From Pyrocephalus nanus (lineage: Eukaryota; Chordata; Aves; Passeriformes; Tyrannidae): 64,000 bases of DNA. A program made the position numbers and the translations under genes. Shown piece after piece: positions 37,417-48,445 of this stretch (within the stretch, counting starts at the first letter, position 1; every line of letters starts with the position of its first letter). The notes below the pieces were generated by a model. It was not told the origin of the DNA and searched no databases. It worked only from the letters and a program-made list of their open reading frames with translations. The stretch is taken from contig CM076259.1 in the NCBI GenBank assembly GCA_038380795.1, positions 57,307,938 through 57,371,937 of the forward strand, written 5' to 3'.

Positions 37417-37783
37417 TGTTGGGGCCTGCTTGACAAGCCTGCTTGACAATCCTGAACTCTGCAGAGGTTGGAGGTTAAAGAGAAGGATCAACAACAGAAC
37501 TCGTGGGAACAAGAGTGCAGAGTCAGCACAAAGCAACATGAGACAACAGTGATAACAGGGACCTCAATGTAAATATTTGGGTTTTAGGCCGCCAATCAGG
37601 GGGCTGCCCGGGGCGCGTGGACAGGGTGAACTGACCATTCATAGCAGCATGATGGACGCATGAATGCGTGCACGGGACTCAAAAAGATATATATTGTATA
37701 GCCTGTGGAAAATAAAGCTGGATTTGAACTTGCATCATATTGATGTGTGTCGTTCATCCCACTCGCTTGGAACGCCCGTGGCA
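37417..37783 (+). mobile_element. young solo LTR, ERVK/alpha-betaretroviral type, nested in family B LTR
   Basis: This 367-bp element starts TGTTGGGG and ends CCCGTGGCA (TG...CA), with exact 6-bp duplications ACAGGG at 37411-37416 and 37784-37789. Six-base duplications and a short LTR fit ERVK-like retroviruses. It carries a CCAAT box at 37592-37596, a TATA-like GATATATATTGTATA at 37686-37700 and AATAAA at 37711-37716. The poly(A) signal therefore lies just past the TATA box, as in avian sarcoma/leukosis-type LTRs. A 6-bp inverted repeat ACGCAT-GA-ATGCGT lies at 37656-37669. CpGs are frequent (GGGGCGCGTGG, GACGC, TGCGTG) unlike the surroundings, which suggests recent arrival. There are no viral genes. 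Confidence 0.92.
37686..37716 (+). promoter_or_regulatory. TATA box and poly(A) signal of nested LTR
   Basis: GATATATATTGTATA is followed 10 bases later by AATAAA. The tight arrangement implies a short R region beginning after the poly(A) signal. Activity is not shown by sequence alone. Confidence 0.65.
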
Positions 37784-39375
37784 ACAGGGGGTAATGTCTT
37801 TGAGTCCTTCCCCTGTTTCCTATGGGGTCCCTTCCCATGGGAGACAGTCCTCGATAGACCTATCCAGCATCGGTCCATGCCTCGGGCCACAGTTCTTCCG
37901 TACTCTGCCATCCCTTGGGTCACGAATAAGCTGCACCAGCCTAGATCCCCCACAGAACCACAAGTCCTGCCCGGGATAACTTGTTCCAGTTTAGGTTTCT
38001 CTCTCCATGGACCCCAGGTCTTCAGCAAGACTCTGCTTCATCTTAGGCCTCCCACGGGGTCACAGCCTCCTCATGTATCCACCTGCTCCAGTGTAGGCTC
38101 CTCCATGAGCTGCAGGGTGGGAGTTTCCTCATCCTAATAATCTTCCATAGGCAGCAGGGGTCTCAGCTTTCAGTCTTTCCCCTGCTGGAGGGGAAGAGGG
38201 AAGCCTCCCTGGACCTTTCCTCTCCCCTTCTGCTACACTGACCTTGGAGTCTACATTGCTATCTCATGTTCTCCTCCGTTCTCTTCTGGGTTGGAATTTC
38301 TTCTGCGACATCAGCTTTCTCTTCCTCTATTCTTAAATATATTATCACAGAAGTGAATATCATTGGCTAGTAGAAGGAAGTCCAGCCTGGAGCTGGCTCT
38401 CATTGGCTTTTTCATAGAACAGCAAAAACTTCTAGTAGCTTCTAACTGAAATCATCTCTATGACCAAAAATTCAGCCACTTGAACCCATGACACACGCCC
38501 AGAGCTGTTCACATTTCAGTCTGCAGCTTAGCTGAGCTACTTGGACTAGAAGTATTCCTCAACACGTGTGGCTACACGTTATACATGTACCAATTATGCA
38601 TAAGCATTCAGGACCTGAGTAGTGGATCTATCTCAACCACTATAAGAGGCCCTGCAGTTTTCTGTATGAGCATACACATTTCACTGTGCGAATAAAACCT
38701 AGAAGTGAACATTTCCAGTGCAAGGTAAGTGGAATTGTATTAAATAAGAACATGTGTAAAACCTCCCAAGTCAAAAATTAATTTTTCAGTAAAAATCAAA
38801 AGCCTGAAATGGTTGATCATTTTTTCAGAACTGACTGTGGTCATACAGTTTTTGTAGTGAGGAATTAATTTTCCCTTTAGGATTTTTTCCCTATTTTTTC
38901 CCCACATTTCCTAATATCACTTTAAGGGGAAACAGTGGAAAAAAACACAGTAAATAATGGTCCTGATATCTTTAAAAAATTAAACTTAAGAAACACTAGA
39001 GAATCTAACATTTTGATATGTAGTTTGATTTACAAATACCTAATTTCCATTAGAAGTTCAATTTATATAGCTTATATAGCTTTTTATTGCTATGAAATGA
39101 AGCAAAGTAGAAGCAGTTTCCAAGGAAGCTGGAATGATCTGAGACTATCAACTTCAAGTCCTTTTTTTTAACTAGTTAAAATAAGTTAATTATTTAAGTC
39201 TCCTTCAGATTTTTTTTAATCTTCCTTTTTAACTTTTTCAGCTTCATGCATTTTAAATTCCACACCAGTTGCCAGAGACCTTACTGGAAATCAATTCACA
39301 TTTGTAGGAATAGGTGAGAATTTCTTCCTTGGCTTTTCAAAATATTATGGAGAACTCTGAGGGGAAATTATAGAA

Positions 39376-39411
39376 TTAATATATATATATTATATATATA
39401 TATATATATAA
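39376..39411. repeat. (TA)n microsatellite, self-complementary
   Basis: AATTAATATATATATATTATATATATATATATATATAATT is nearly perfectly self-complementary, with AATTA at one end and TAATT at the other. It could extrude as a hairpin and is a likely site of length change. Confidence 0.9.
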
Positions 39412-40360
39412 TTGATATATATAGATACAAGTGTATATAGGCAGGTTCCCCTTCAATAGAGTCAGTTGAGTATTCACTCAAGGTATGAGTCTTCTGTATG
39501 ATAGTGGTGGATGGGGAAAAAAAATTAACTCCCTAACTGATCTTAGGAGCAGAAAGCAGTTGAAGCCCTTGTGTTATAAACAGAACTTTCTGGTTCCAGA
39601 TCTCTACAGAGCTTTGGAAAGTAAGTTCTATTTTCCCTAGCAAGGCCACAGTGGTGCCTAGTTTCTCTTGTGACATCTTGTGGTATCTAGGATACCACCA
39701 CAGGGCCAGATGATGTGACTGACTTCCCAGAGAATGACACATAAAATTAGATGTAGTGCCCTACAGAGTCTGAAATTATTCTAAATGGCAGTGTTCAGGC
39801 AGCCAGATCTTCTCCACTTTGTCTAATGAGTTTTCTTAACAGATTATTTTGAGCCTTTGTCCTCAGTCTTTTTGAAAGTGCAATTTAAATGTACAACACA
39901 ACATTCATTTTTCTGCTATTTTCTTGGTGTATAGAAATAATACAGATGAAAACCTGTAACATTTTTCTCTTCTTCAACCATTTTAGAGTTGAGTTTTTTT
40001 CTGAACTGTTCAAATTTGATATCGAGGTTAAAGTATTCTGAAAAAACATTGAATCATTAACAAAACTTGAAACCAAATAATTTTCTCTTGCATACTGGCT
40101 TGGAGAAGAGCCTGTTATCTGAAAGTGCTCAAAAACTGTGTTTGAATCTTGAGCTGTAATTCATGGCTTAAATACATCTCTGGTTCGACTGATTCTCACT
40201 CTCTGTAAGAGACAGAGTGAAACACTCATCATCCGATACGCTGATTACATCAAGTATCCTGGTCCCTATGAATGTATTTTGTGGAAATGAATTTTCATAG
40301 GCTCACCATAGGGCTAAGCTGACTTGGGAACAACGGCCCAAACTTCTTTTTAGAGTGTAA

Positions 40361-40426
40361 ATATGAAATAGAGAGAGAAAAAGAGAGAAAGACAGAAAGA
40401 AAAAAAGAGAGAGAAAGAGAAAAAAG
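40361..40426. repeat. polypurine (GA)n/(GAAA)n tract
   Basis: About 65 bases are almost entirely A and G, such as GAGAGAGAAAAAGAGAGAAAGACAG, with a single C. It is low-complexity sequence. Confidence 0.85.
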
Positions 40427-41735
40427 AATTTTTAGAAATGGAATTGAAAAAATGGAACTTTGAACAATAATCTGGTCATAAAAGGAAAAAAATTATGCCT
40501 AATAAACTTGTTCATTCTTATGACTGTAATTACAATGCAAATGCACATAAAGAATGAACCAGACATAATAGAGCTTTAATTTATGAAAATACTTTATACA
40601 TATTTTACATCAAAATCTTCCCTGAAAAGTCTTTAGTTGCTCTGAATGGAAAAGCCACTCCAGTGTCCTCTATACTGTATTACTCTGCCACCACACAGAA
40701 GGACAGGACCTTGGAGATGGAGGGGGAATGGAAACAAGTTACTTCTCCAAACAGCAGGAGAACTCCCTGCTGGCCTCCCTCACCTTCCCAGGTGCCTTTA
40801 CACAATAGGTACAAGCTCTGGAATTTGAGAAGCAGGTAAATGGTATTTAAAAAAAAAGTCTCAGTCATGTATCTGTAATCTTATACAATTTCTCATGTAT
40901 AGTCCTTTCCTTAATTATGTCACCTGTTTAGTGAAAGCTGCTTAAAATCAGTACTGCTGTGTGTTCAATAAAGTATTATCTATGTATAAATACACACGAG
41001 TATGTATGCATATATAAATATACATGCAATTAGAAATGAGATATTCTGTCCCTACTTTCTAGCCTTTGACCATATAAAATGAAAGTTAGAAATTCTCTGT
41101 TCCAATCTTTTTCATGTACTGATACAATTAATCACATATAAAAGCACACAATTGGCAGCATGATAGTTCATCACTGATATCACTAAGACATGATTTTACC
41201 TCCTTATGAGTACCCAGCTAAGTTTACTTTTGCTTCCCCCTTACAGACTTGAAAGAATTGCTATTAGAGAAGAAAATCTTTTATGAATCTGTTCAATCAG
41301 TTGAGGCAAGGTTCTTACACAAATGAATATAAATACATTTTTGTTTTTTCTAAATTAATGACATTTAATAATTCCAAGAAATTAATATATTCACAGATAA
41401 AGAGTAACTATAACATTTAGGAATGACAAAAACAATTTTGTTCTTATCTTTTGTCCTATAATTTATCTGATTATTCTAAATCTTCTGATGCTGGTAATTC
41501 CTTGCCTTCAAAAGAACAAATTTCTCTCCAGTGTTAATAAAAACAAACAAAACCTCCATGTAGGCATGTGTAACATTCACCACACCTACATCCTGGTATT
41601 TTGAGCTCAGATGGCTCTTCTTATGCCTACAGATACCCTGATGTGCCTTGTCGAGAAGATGGACTTCAAAGTAAAACTGCTGTCATAAAAAAACTCACTG
41701 CTTCAGATCAGGTAAAGTTTTAAACTCTGCTCTGG

Positions 41736-41755
41736 AAAAAAAAAAAAAAAAAAAA
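41736..41755. repeat. A20 homopolymer
   Basis: Twenty A bases lie between CTCTGG and GCTTA. No processed-transcript features are visible upstream. Confidence 0.85.
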
Positions 41756-44700
41756 GCTTATTTTTGAACTCAGGTTCCTCTTTGAAGTCTGGCTTCAATC
41801 CAATTTAAAAGAATCTGTCATCAAAATCAGCAAGGTTTGAGCTGGAGGATTAATTTCTGTAGGCTAGCCTGTCCTCAGCTCAACCCCATTTACTTGGTTG
41901 TGAACCATAAACAGATGATCACCACTGTTCCTCCTCCTCAAGAACAAACTTGGGGAATCTGCTACATAGGATGGTGACAATTAGTAAAGAATAGACCTAA
42001 AACTGGTAATTTTGTTGTAGGGACTGCTGGTGTTCTTTTGGCCTCACTTCACTCTCCTTACCCCATATTAAAAGGCAGGAGTTCAAAAAAAAGGAGATAT
42101 CTTTGAAACTTGAACAGGGGTCTCATCTTCCAGATAGGTTTGTAATAAGCACTTTGTGATAGCTCCTAACTCTCTGTGTTACCTCCCACTGCTGAATGAT
42201 GCCCAGCTCCTGGAGCTCTAGTCTGAGCACATGAGAAAATTCACAGAAAGAGCTACAGCTAAAGCCTGTGATGTGAGATTGCAAAGCTCTTACTACTGCT
42301 CTTATGAAAAAAAATGCTATGGTACAGGATGACTGTCCCAAAAATATTTCAGACCATTTTGGTCACAGAAAGGAAGTAAATCAGCTTTCAGTGTTTCTGG
42401 TTTTTCTTGGCTGGACATAAGTATCACACAAAAATCCAAAATATTTCTGAGGTTTGTCCATAAGTTTTGCGATTAGGATCTTTTCCAGACTCCAATGCCC
42501 AAGCAGCAAGTGAATTCACCAGCTTTTAGATAGTAAGTAATTTTAAGATCCCTTTAGATTGGTCTGAGATTTCTCAGATTTCCAGTATGTTCACAATGCC
42601 TCTTCTACACTCATCTCCCATCTACTTTCAGCCTCAGTCCAGATCTGAGAATCTGCTTGCCGATGTTCCATGTAATGGAGCAACTGAGGAAAGCATCAGC
42701 CAGATAACAAATCTGAGCCTATATCATCAGATGAAGGTTGGAGGTCTGAGTCTGGAGTGTACAGTCCAAGATTTCTCTTCTGTTCTCTCTGGAATTAATA
42801 ATAAGAAGGTTAAACTAAGCACCCTAGAATGCCCTCCTGGGCTATAAAGGTGGTGGTTTCTTAAATTTAAGCAAAATACACTGGGTACCTAAGTTAAAGC
42901 GCACACTTCCACCTTTGTTTTTCAGAAGTTTTATTTCTGTATATATCTGAATTTTTATGTAGAAATCAAGGTAAATTAAAATGTAAACAAAGTCCCATAA
43001 ACAGCACAAAAGTAATAATTCTTTAATTTCTTTAAGTGTTTATGGAACTTAATATATGCTATTAAGTTGAAACATTCTAGTACTTTAAAAGGTAATGTTG
43101 TTAGTAACATACATACAAATCTTGCAAAAAAAGCTAAAAAACTGTGATGTTTTATTTTATTTGTTTTATATTTTTTAATACATCACTTAAAATGTTCTGT
43201 TTCTTAAATATATAAAAGATGAAAAATAGTGTTTAGGATCTAGACTGGACTAGATACACAGAGCTAAAGGTGAAATCAGAAAAAAAAGACAATTATTTAT
43301 GGAGAAATCAGCATGCTCCAAAATGTATATTTTAGGTAAATGAAATAGGTATAATCATGTATCAGGTTTACTTTTTTTTTTTTCTGTAAATTGATTCATA
43401 TGAAAGCACTGTCATGTCTCCGTCCAGGTCTGGTTCCCCCAGTAAGACATCTGTACAGTAACCTCTGTCCCAGTGTTCCTGCTTACACCAGAGCGTACCT
43501 TTATGAAGACTATTTGCCAGGTTCAGAGTGACTGTACTAGGCATCTGACTTAGCTAAGGATGCATCTACACTTCCAGTGTATAGTGCTGGGAGGCAAACC
43601 AACTATCCTAAAGTAAGTCCTGCTTACTCATCTAATTCTCTTACACTCTTCCTCCTCAACTTTCTCAAGTAACTCTGAACTTTCCCAGAGGGTGAGTCAG
43701 TCTGTCTTAATTAGGTTTCTGAATTTGTCATGTTGGATATAAACCGAAGCCTTCATCTAGATCATGCAGAAGAGAGGATACAACACACAGCTAAATTAGA
43801 TTTTAGGGTTTTCTAAGGGAATAAACTGCAGTTACATTATACAGTAACTGCAAGTTCAAACAGTACATTTCAGTGTTACAATTCTTACAGCTTTTGTGAT
43901 CTGTTGTTTTCCATATGCCCCAAAGTGTTAATTCAACAAAGTGCTTTTGTATGCAGTTGTAAAACATAACTGTGCTCATAGAGTATAAAATTATTATGTG
44001 GCAATAAGTGAGCCTGGTGCCTACCAAAAAAGAAATAAGAATGGATGCACCTTTCAAACTCTCTGTTCAACACAAAATGCAGCAGCTCCCATTTCACAAT
44101 GGTCCATCAGAGTAATGATAACATAGGTTAGACTTTTAAAAGATGTTAGTCAGCTTCCATCAATTTCAGTCAAAGTTGGATATTTAAATACCTTTAAAAC
44201 CTTCGCCTATTATAATTGCACATTTTCTTATTACAAGATTGGTTGCATAACTAGGGGGAGATGAAAAGAGGAATGAACAAGAGGATTGAAGGTTTTTACC
44301 TTACTTCAGTGACTTTCTAGATACTTGAAGTATCTAAACATGTAAACAGTCACATGTTCTTAGGACTCTTGGTGAAGCATAAAGTAACATATAATTAACA
44401 CCTTGATAGAATTTCTTTTCTATTACATATACAAATAGTTCAAGTCTGAATATATTTTCTAATACTATGGTTTATCAAAGTAATAATGTTTTCATAAGTA
44501 TATATTATAATATATTATCAGAACATTTATCCTTTTGCATTAATGAGAAGCAGTGAATGAGGGCTTCAGTGATAAACATGAGGGGTTTTTTTTAGTGCAA
44601 AAAGAGATTTCCATAAGGATTAAAATTTTGTGGTACATAATAAGTTTATAGCATTTGAAGATATTTTCCATGTCAGAATTTAGAAATCCAAGACAGTGAA

Positions 44701-46547
44701 AGGAAAATGACATGAAACAGTTCTTAAGCCTGTCATGTTCCAATGGGTTTGAATTTTTAGTGTCTTTGTTCTCAGTGGATTACCTCTGGAGAAGGAGGAT
44801 GGGATAGCCAGAAAATCAGAGTAATAATGGGGGAATTTTGTCTATAAACCTATAGTAAGACTAAATGCTCTTTTATATATACTTCTACTCTCACACATTT
44901 TTTCCAACCTTAGTGTAAGTTTCCATGCTATTCTGAACTGACAACACTAGCCTTTCAGTTCTTGGTATAAAAGTAAAGGCAAAGAGGGAGGATACAGCTG
45001 AAGAAAATGGTCATTAACATCCACATGATTCCATCTTCTCTTCTTTTTACTTAAGCTAACAGAAAGGTGATATATGAGAATTTGCCAGAAAGCTCCATGA
45101 AAAAAAAGCATCTCTAAGAATTTTTATAACTAACAGTAAAGGGTACCTCAATGTCTATTTCAAAGTTGATTTGATGAATACAGAAAAGGTCAAACTAAAA
45201 ATAACTAGACTGAATCAGTTATAAGTGTAGTAACATATGCCTCATTTAATAATGAACTCTAAATTTGCTCTGCAGTTTAAGTAGTATCATGAATGCTAAT
45301 TCTGACAGTAAAGGGTTATGAACTACCTGTCTGCTTGAGTCTGGCACAAGGTCAGGCAGTTACAAAACTAATGAAAACCCTGATGTACCAAAAGGTGGAT
45401 GATTGACACGAGTGTGCTAGCTGAAGAAAGTGCTGAGGAACTCTGGTGCATTCAAAATGACAGTGTCCTGAAACACAATTTACAGCACTCCATTTGTTTA
45501 GCCCAAGTGCAGCAATAAGCCGAGATGCTTATTGCCTACATCAACAGTAGCAAAAACAAGGGCATATTATATTAAACTTTTACATCAACCTAAGGTCATT
45601 ATTTTCTGAATTTGAGATTATGCTTATAAAGACTTTCCTGTATATTTCCTGAGTATCCTGAAGGGACGAAAAGGAATTACTGTTAAATCTTTGTGAGGGA
45701 AAGCAAGCACAAAGCTGTAAACCACTCAGCAAATAACTTTAATATTGATTACTTTAAACTGTTTGAAAAGCCTGTGTTCTTCCATATGTTAGGAAAATCT
45801 TTGTTCCTTTTACCTCCTGCTGTGCACTTTTCTTCCAGATCTTTGCATACCATGGGATTAATTTTCATACATTTATTTCCTTTTTAGACAAATCTACAAT
45901 GCTATGACTATTTTTTAGTTAATTCCCAGATTTCTGTAAGTAAAGAGCTTGTTTTTATAACATGGAGATACTGCACAACAGAATATGTCCATCTAGTCAC
46001 ATATAATGGGTATCAAACGGAAAATGTCAGAAAACAATTACGCAGCAACAGATTATTCAGAAATCTTGAGAATCCCTAATAGGCAAAACAAACCTCTTTT
46101 TCCATGAAGCACTTTCCTAAGACAATTCATTCAACCATGTAGGAATTCAGCCACACAGAATATTATTAAAGGATGGATGTGTGCTACAAAATTGAGATGA
46201 TAATCTGCAATATCAAGATTTCATTATTTAGAGATATTCTGAAGCCAGGACCTTTCAGATGCACAACAGCTCTGAAAAAAATTGATTGCATTCAGTTAGG
46301 ATTTTAATTTTAAGATGTGAAGAGCTCTAGTAGATAGTTGAATAGAAATTTTTCTCTATTTTTATCTATCATCAACATATTTTGTCTCTCATCCTCCTTA
46401 TATCATCCTTCTTCCAGGTATCTCAAAAAGTAGGATTTCTACAAAATTTACTCCAAGTAAACACACACTTCGTTCAAAGTTGTAAAGGTTAACATTGGAC
46501 AAATCAGAGTGTTTTGGAGTCCTTCCCAAATCATCTTCAGATGCTGC

Positions 46548-46990
46548 ATATAGAATAATGTGTCAAGTTTTGAGTCTCTCAGTTCAGCAAGTGATCAGTA
46601 TCAAAAAAGGATGAGTCACCAAAACAGGTGGTTCAAGCACAGGATATACACGGAGAGGCTGAGGGAATTGCATTTGTCTGGACTCAAAAAGAAAGGCTGT
46701 GGAGGGATGGGATTGCAGTCTTGATCCTCTACCTAATGGTGGTTAAAAAGAAGATGAAGCCAGATTCTTCTCAGAGGGTCACAGAGAAAGAACAGAAGGC
46801 AATGACCACTACTGACAGCAAAGGAAATTCCAGGTACAGGCGCTATCTTTGGCACAAAAAAGCATTAAATCTGCAACAAATTGCTTGGCCAAAGGCTGGA
46901 AAAAATCTGAAGTAATCTGGTATCATTTCACAGCTGATCCTTGAGGAGGAGGTCAGACTAAATAAGCTCCAGAGGTCCCTTGTAGCCTAA
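46548..46990 (+). mobile_element. old CR1 LINE, 3' portion
   Basis: AATGTGTCAAGTTTTGAGTCTCTCAGTTCAGCAAG begins a match to the 'gtgtccagttttgggcccctcagttcaagaag' block. GGATATACACGGAGAGGCTGAGGGAATTGCATTTGTCTGGACTCAAAAAGAAAGGCTG, then CTCTACCTAATGGTGGTTAAAAAG, and finally GGAGGAGGTCAGACTAAATAAGCTCCAGAGGTCCCTTGTAGCCTAA follow. It is diverged, with the tail lost. The 95-codon frame at 46628-46915 lies inside it and is not a gene. Confidence 0.8.
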
Positions 46991-48109
46991 TTAATTCTAG
47001 GAAGCTTCATGCTAATTGTGATGGAATTATTGGTCTATAATGCAGGATAAACCATCTATGTGACCCTTTTAATGTGCTAAAGACATAATTGAAGTTTAAG
47101 AAATGAAAACAGCAGAAGGTAATAAAAAAATAAGACAAAACAAGCAAACAAAGCATTCTTTTTATTTGTATTTTGCCTCTCTGTGGCCTGTCAGCAACAG
47201 TGTAATGTATACATTCTTCTGTAGTTTTCAAACATGAGTCTGAGTCTGTTGCTGTTGTACTGTCACCACAGTAAATCTACAACAGTGACAGGTTTTGAGC
47301 ATTAAATAGAAAAAGGAAAATGGATTTTCACGTGACAGTGAGACACCAGATTCATGTTGGTCACATGCAGTCACAATAACTGAAAGAGAAAACCAACATT
47401 CAGATCTGTACAAAGCTGCTGAATAGAGCAGATTTTCACAGTGATTCAAGGCAAAGTCATTTAGCACAGATGTTTCTGTAATTGTGATGTACTCAGGAAA
47501 TTCAGCATTCAGTGGTCCTTGAACACACATTTCCCAGCTATATAGTGTATGTTGAGTAATTAACATAATTAAAATGGAAGAAGACTAGTCTGGATAGAGT
47601 ATATGTGCTTGAAAGGTATGAGGGTGCAGGGAAAAGGATGACAAGATCTTATCTGGTGTATTTTTATTATTATTATATGACTTGTTCTCCACTAGGTTTG
47701 TTCTAGGGTTTGGAAGTTTGGTTTTGTTTGCTTGCTTGCTTGATTTTTAGAACAGGGATTATTTAGCAGTGCTTCACTGCAGGCTAGGTGAATGGAAAGA
47801 GCTGTGATCAAGCATGTTGGAGCTCTGCATCATTCCGTCATTTAGCAACATGAAGAACATCTCAGTTCTACTCCAAAAAGCAGAGATTTCTTACCAGTCC
47901 TCTAGATACTTGCAGCAATCTGAATTGCAGAGCTTGCTTTCCATTAAAATCTGACAGTTTGTCTAATTTTCCTTTGTAATCATAACCCTAGTTTATGAGG
48001 GAATGAGAAATACATGGAATATTCTTAGATGGGGAAGAGGAGAAAAGAGGCTATCGCAGACTGCATAAAACCTGCGATCAAGAGATAAACCTAATATGGG
48101 GCTTTGGAT
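46991..48109. other. non-coding stretch, nothing assigned
   Basis: AT-rich sequence without recognised features apart from short T/ATT runs near 47655-47670. Confidence 0.5.
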
Positions 48110-48228
48110 GGAACTTTAAGCAACCTGGTCTAGTGGAAGGTTGCTTCCAGCCATGGCGGGAGGGCTGGAACTAGATGATCTTTAAGGTCACTTCCAACCA
48201 AAACCACTCTGTGCTTCTATGAAACATT
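48110..48228 (+). mobile_element. CR1 LINE, extreme 3' end
   Basis: GGGGCTTTGGATGGAACTTTAAGCAACCTGGTCTAGTGGAAGGTTGCTTCCAGCCATGGCGGGAGGGCTGGAACTAGATGATCTTTAAGGTCACTTCCAACCAAAACCACTCTGTGCTTCTATGA matches the final about 120 bp of a common bird CR1 subfamily. It faces the minus-strand CR1 at 48446 tail to tail, 217 bp apart. Confidence 0.9.
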
Positions 48229-48445
48229 CTATAGGGATGAATTAAATCAAATAGTGACACATGACATGGAGAAAAGACATAGAGAAAAGAGATAGACCTG
48301 AATATCAAATGGGATTGTGATACTAAATATTCAATTTCGGACAAATAGACTGAAACAGAAGCCAATGGTGGAACTTGTTGAACGGTGCTACTAGTTGCAA
48401 TCAAGTGAAACAAAGATACAAGGCATCAAGACCAAGTACTGGAAG

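Larger units (their letters stand above)
36862..38493 (-). mobile_element. ERV LTR, family B, interrupted by a nested LTR
   Basis: The plus strand starts TGTTGTGATTTCAACC and ends AACCCATGACA, so the minus-strand sense begins TGTCATGGGTT. The right half matches the LTR at 19978-21376: GTAATGTCTTTGAGTCCTTCCCCTGTTTCC, CCCATGGGAGACAGTCCTCGATAGACC, the TCTTCCATAGGCAGCAGG block, and TATTTAAG on the minus strand at 38332-38339. After removing the nested insertion and one copy of its duplication (37417-37789), about 1259 bp remain, close to the 1399 bp of the other copy. Outer flanks CCTGC and CACGC match at only 3 of 5 bases, so an outer target duplication is not demonstrated. No coding region is left. 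Confidence 0.85.
38494..46547. other. 8 kb non-coding stretch with simple repeats only
   Basis: The longest part without a recognised mobile element or gene. It contains the (TA)n at 39376-39411, the GA tract at 40361-40426 and an A20 run at 41736-41755. Open frames stay below 90 codons. One at 42587-42847 (plus) is less AT-biased than its surroundings but I do not recognise it. Confidence 0.5.

Noticed and set aside
37664..38137. 157-codon plus-strand frame
   Set aside because: Crosses the junction between the nested ERVK-type LTR and the family B LTR, so it cannot be an ancestral gene.
42587..42847. 86-codon plus-strand frame with balanced composition
   Set aside because: No recognised domain, no clear splice acceptor/donor pair, and similar-length chance frames are common here.
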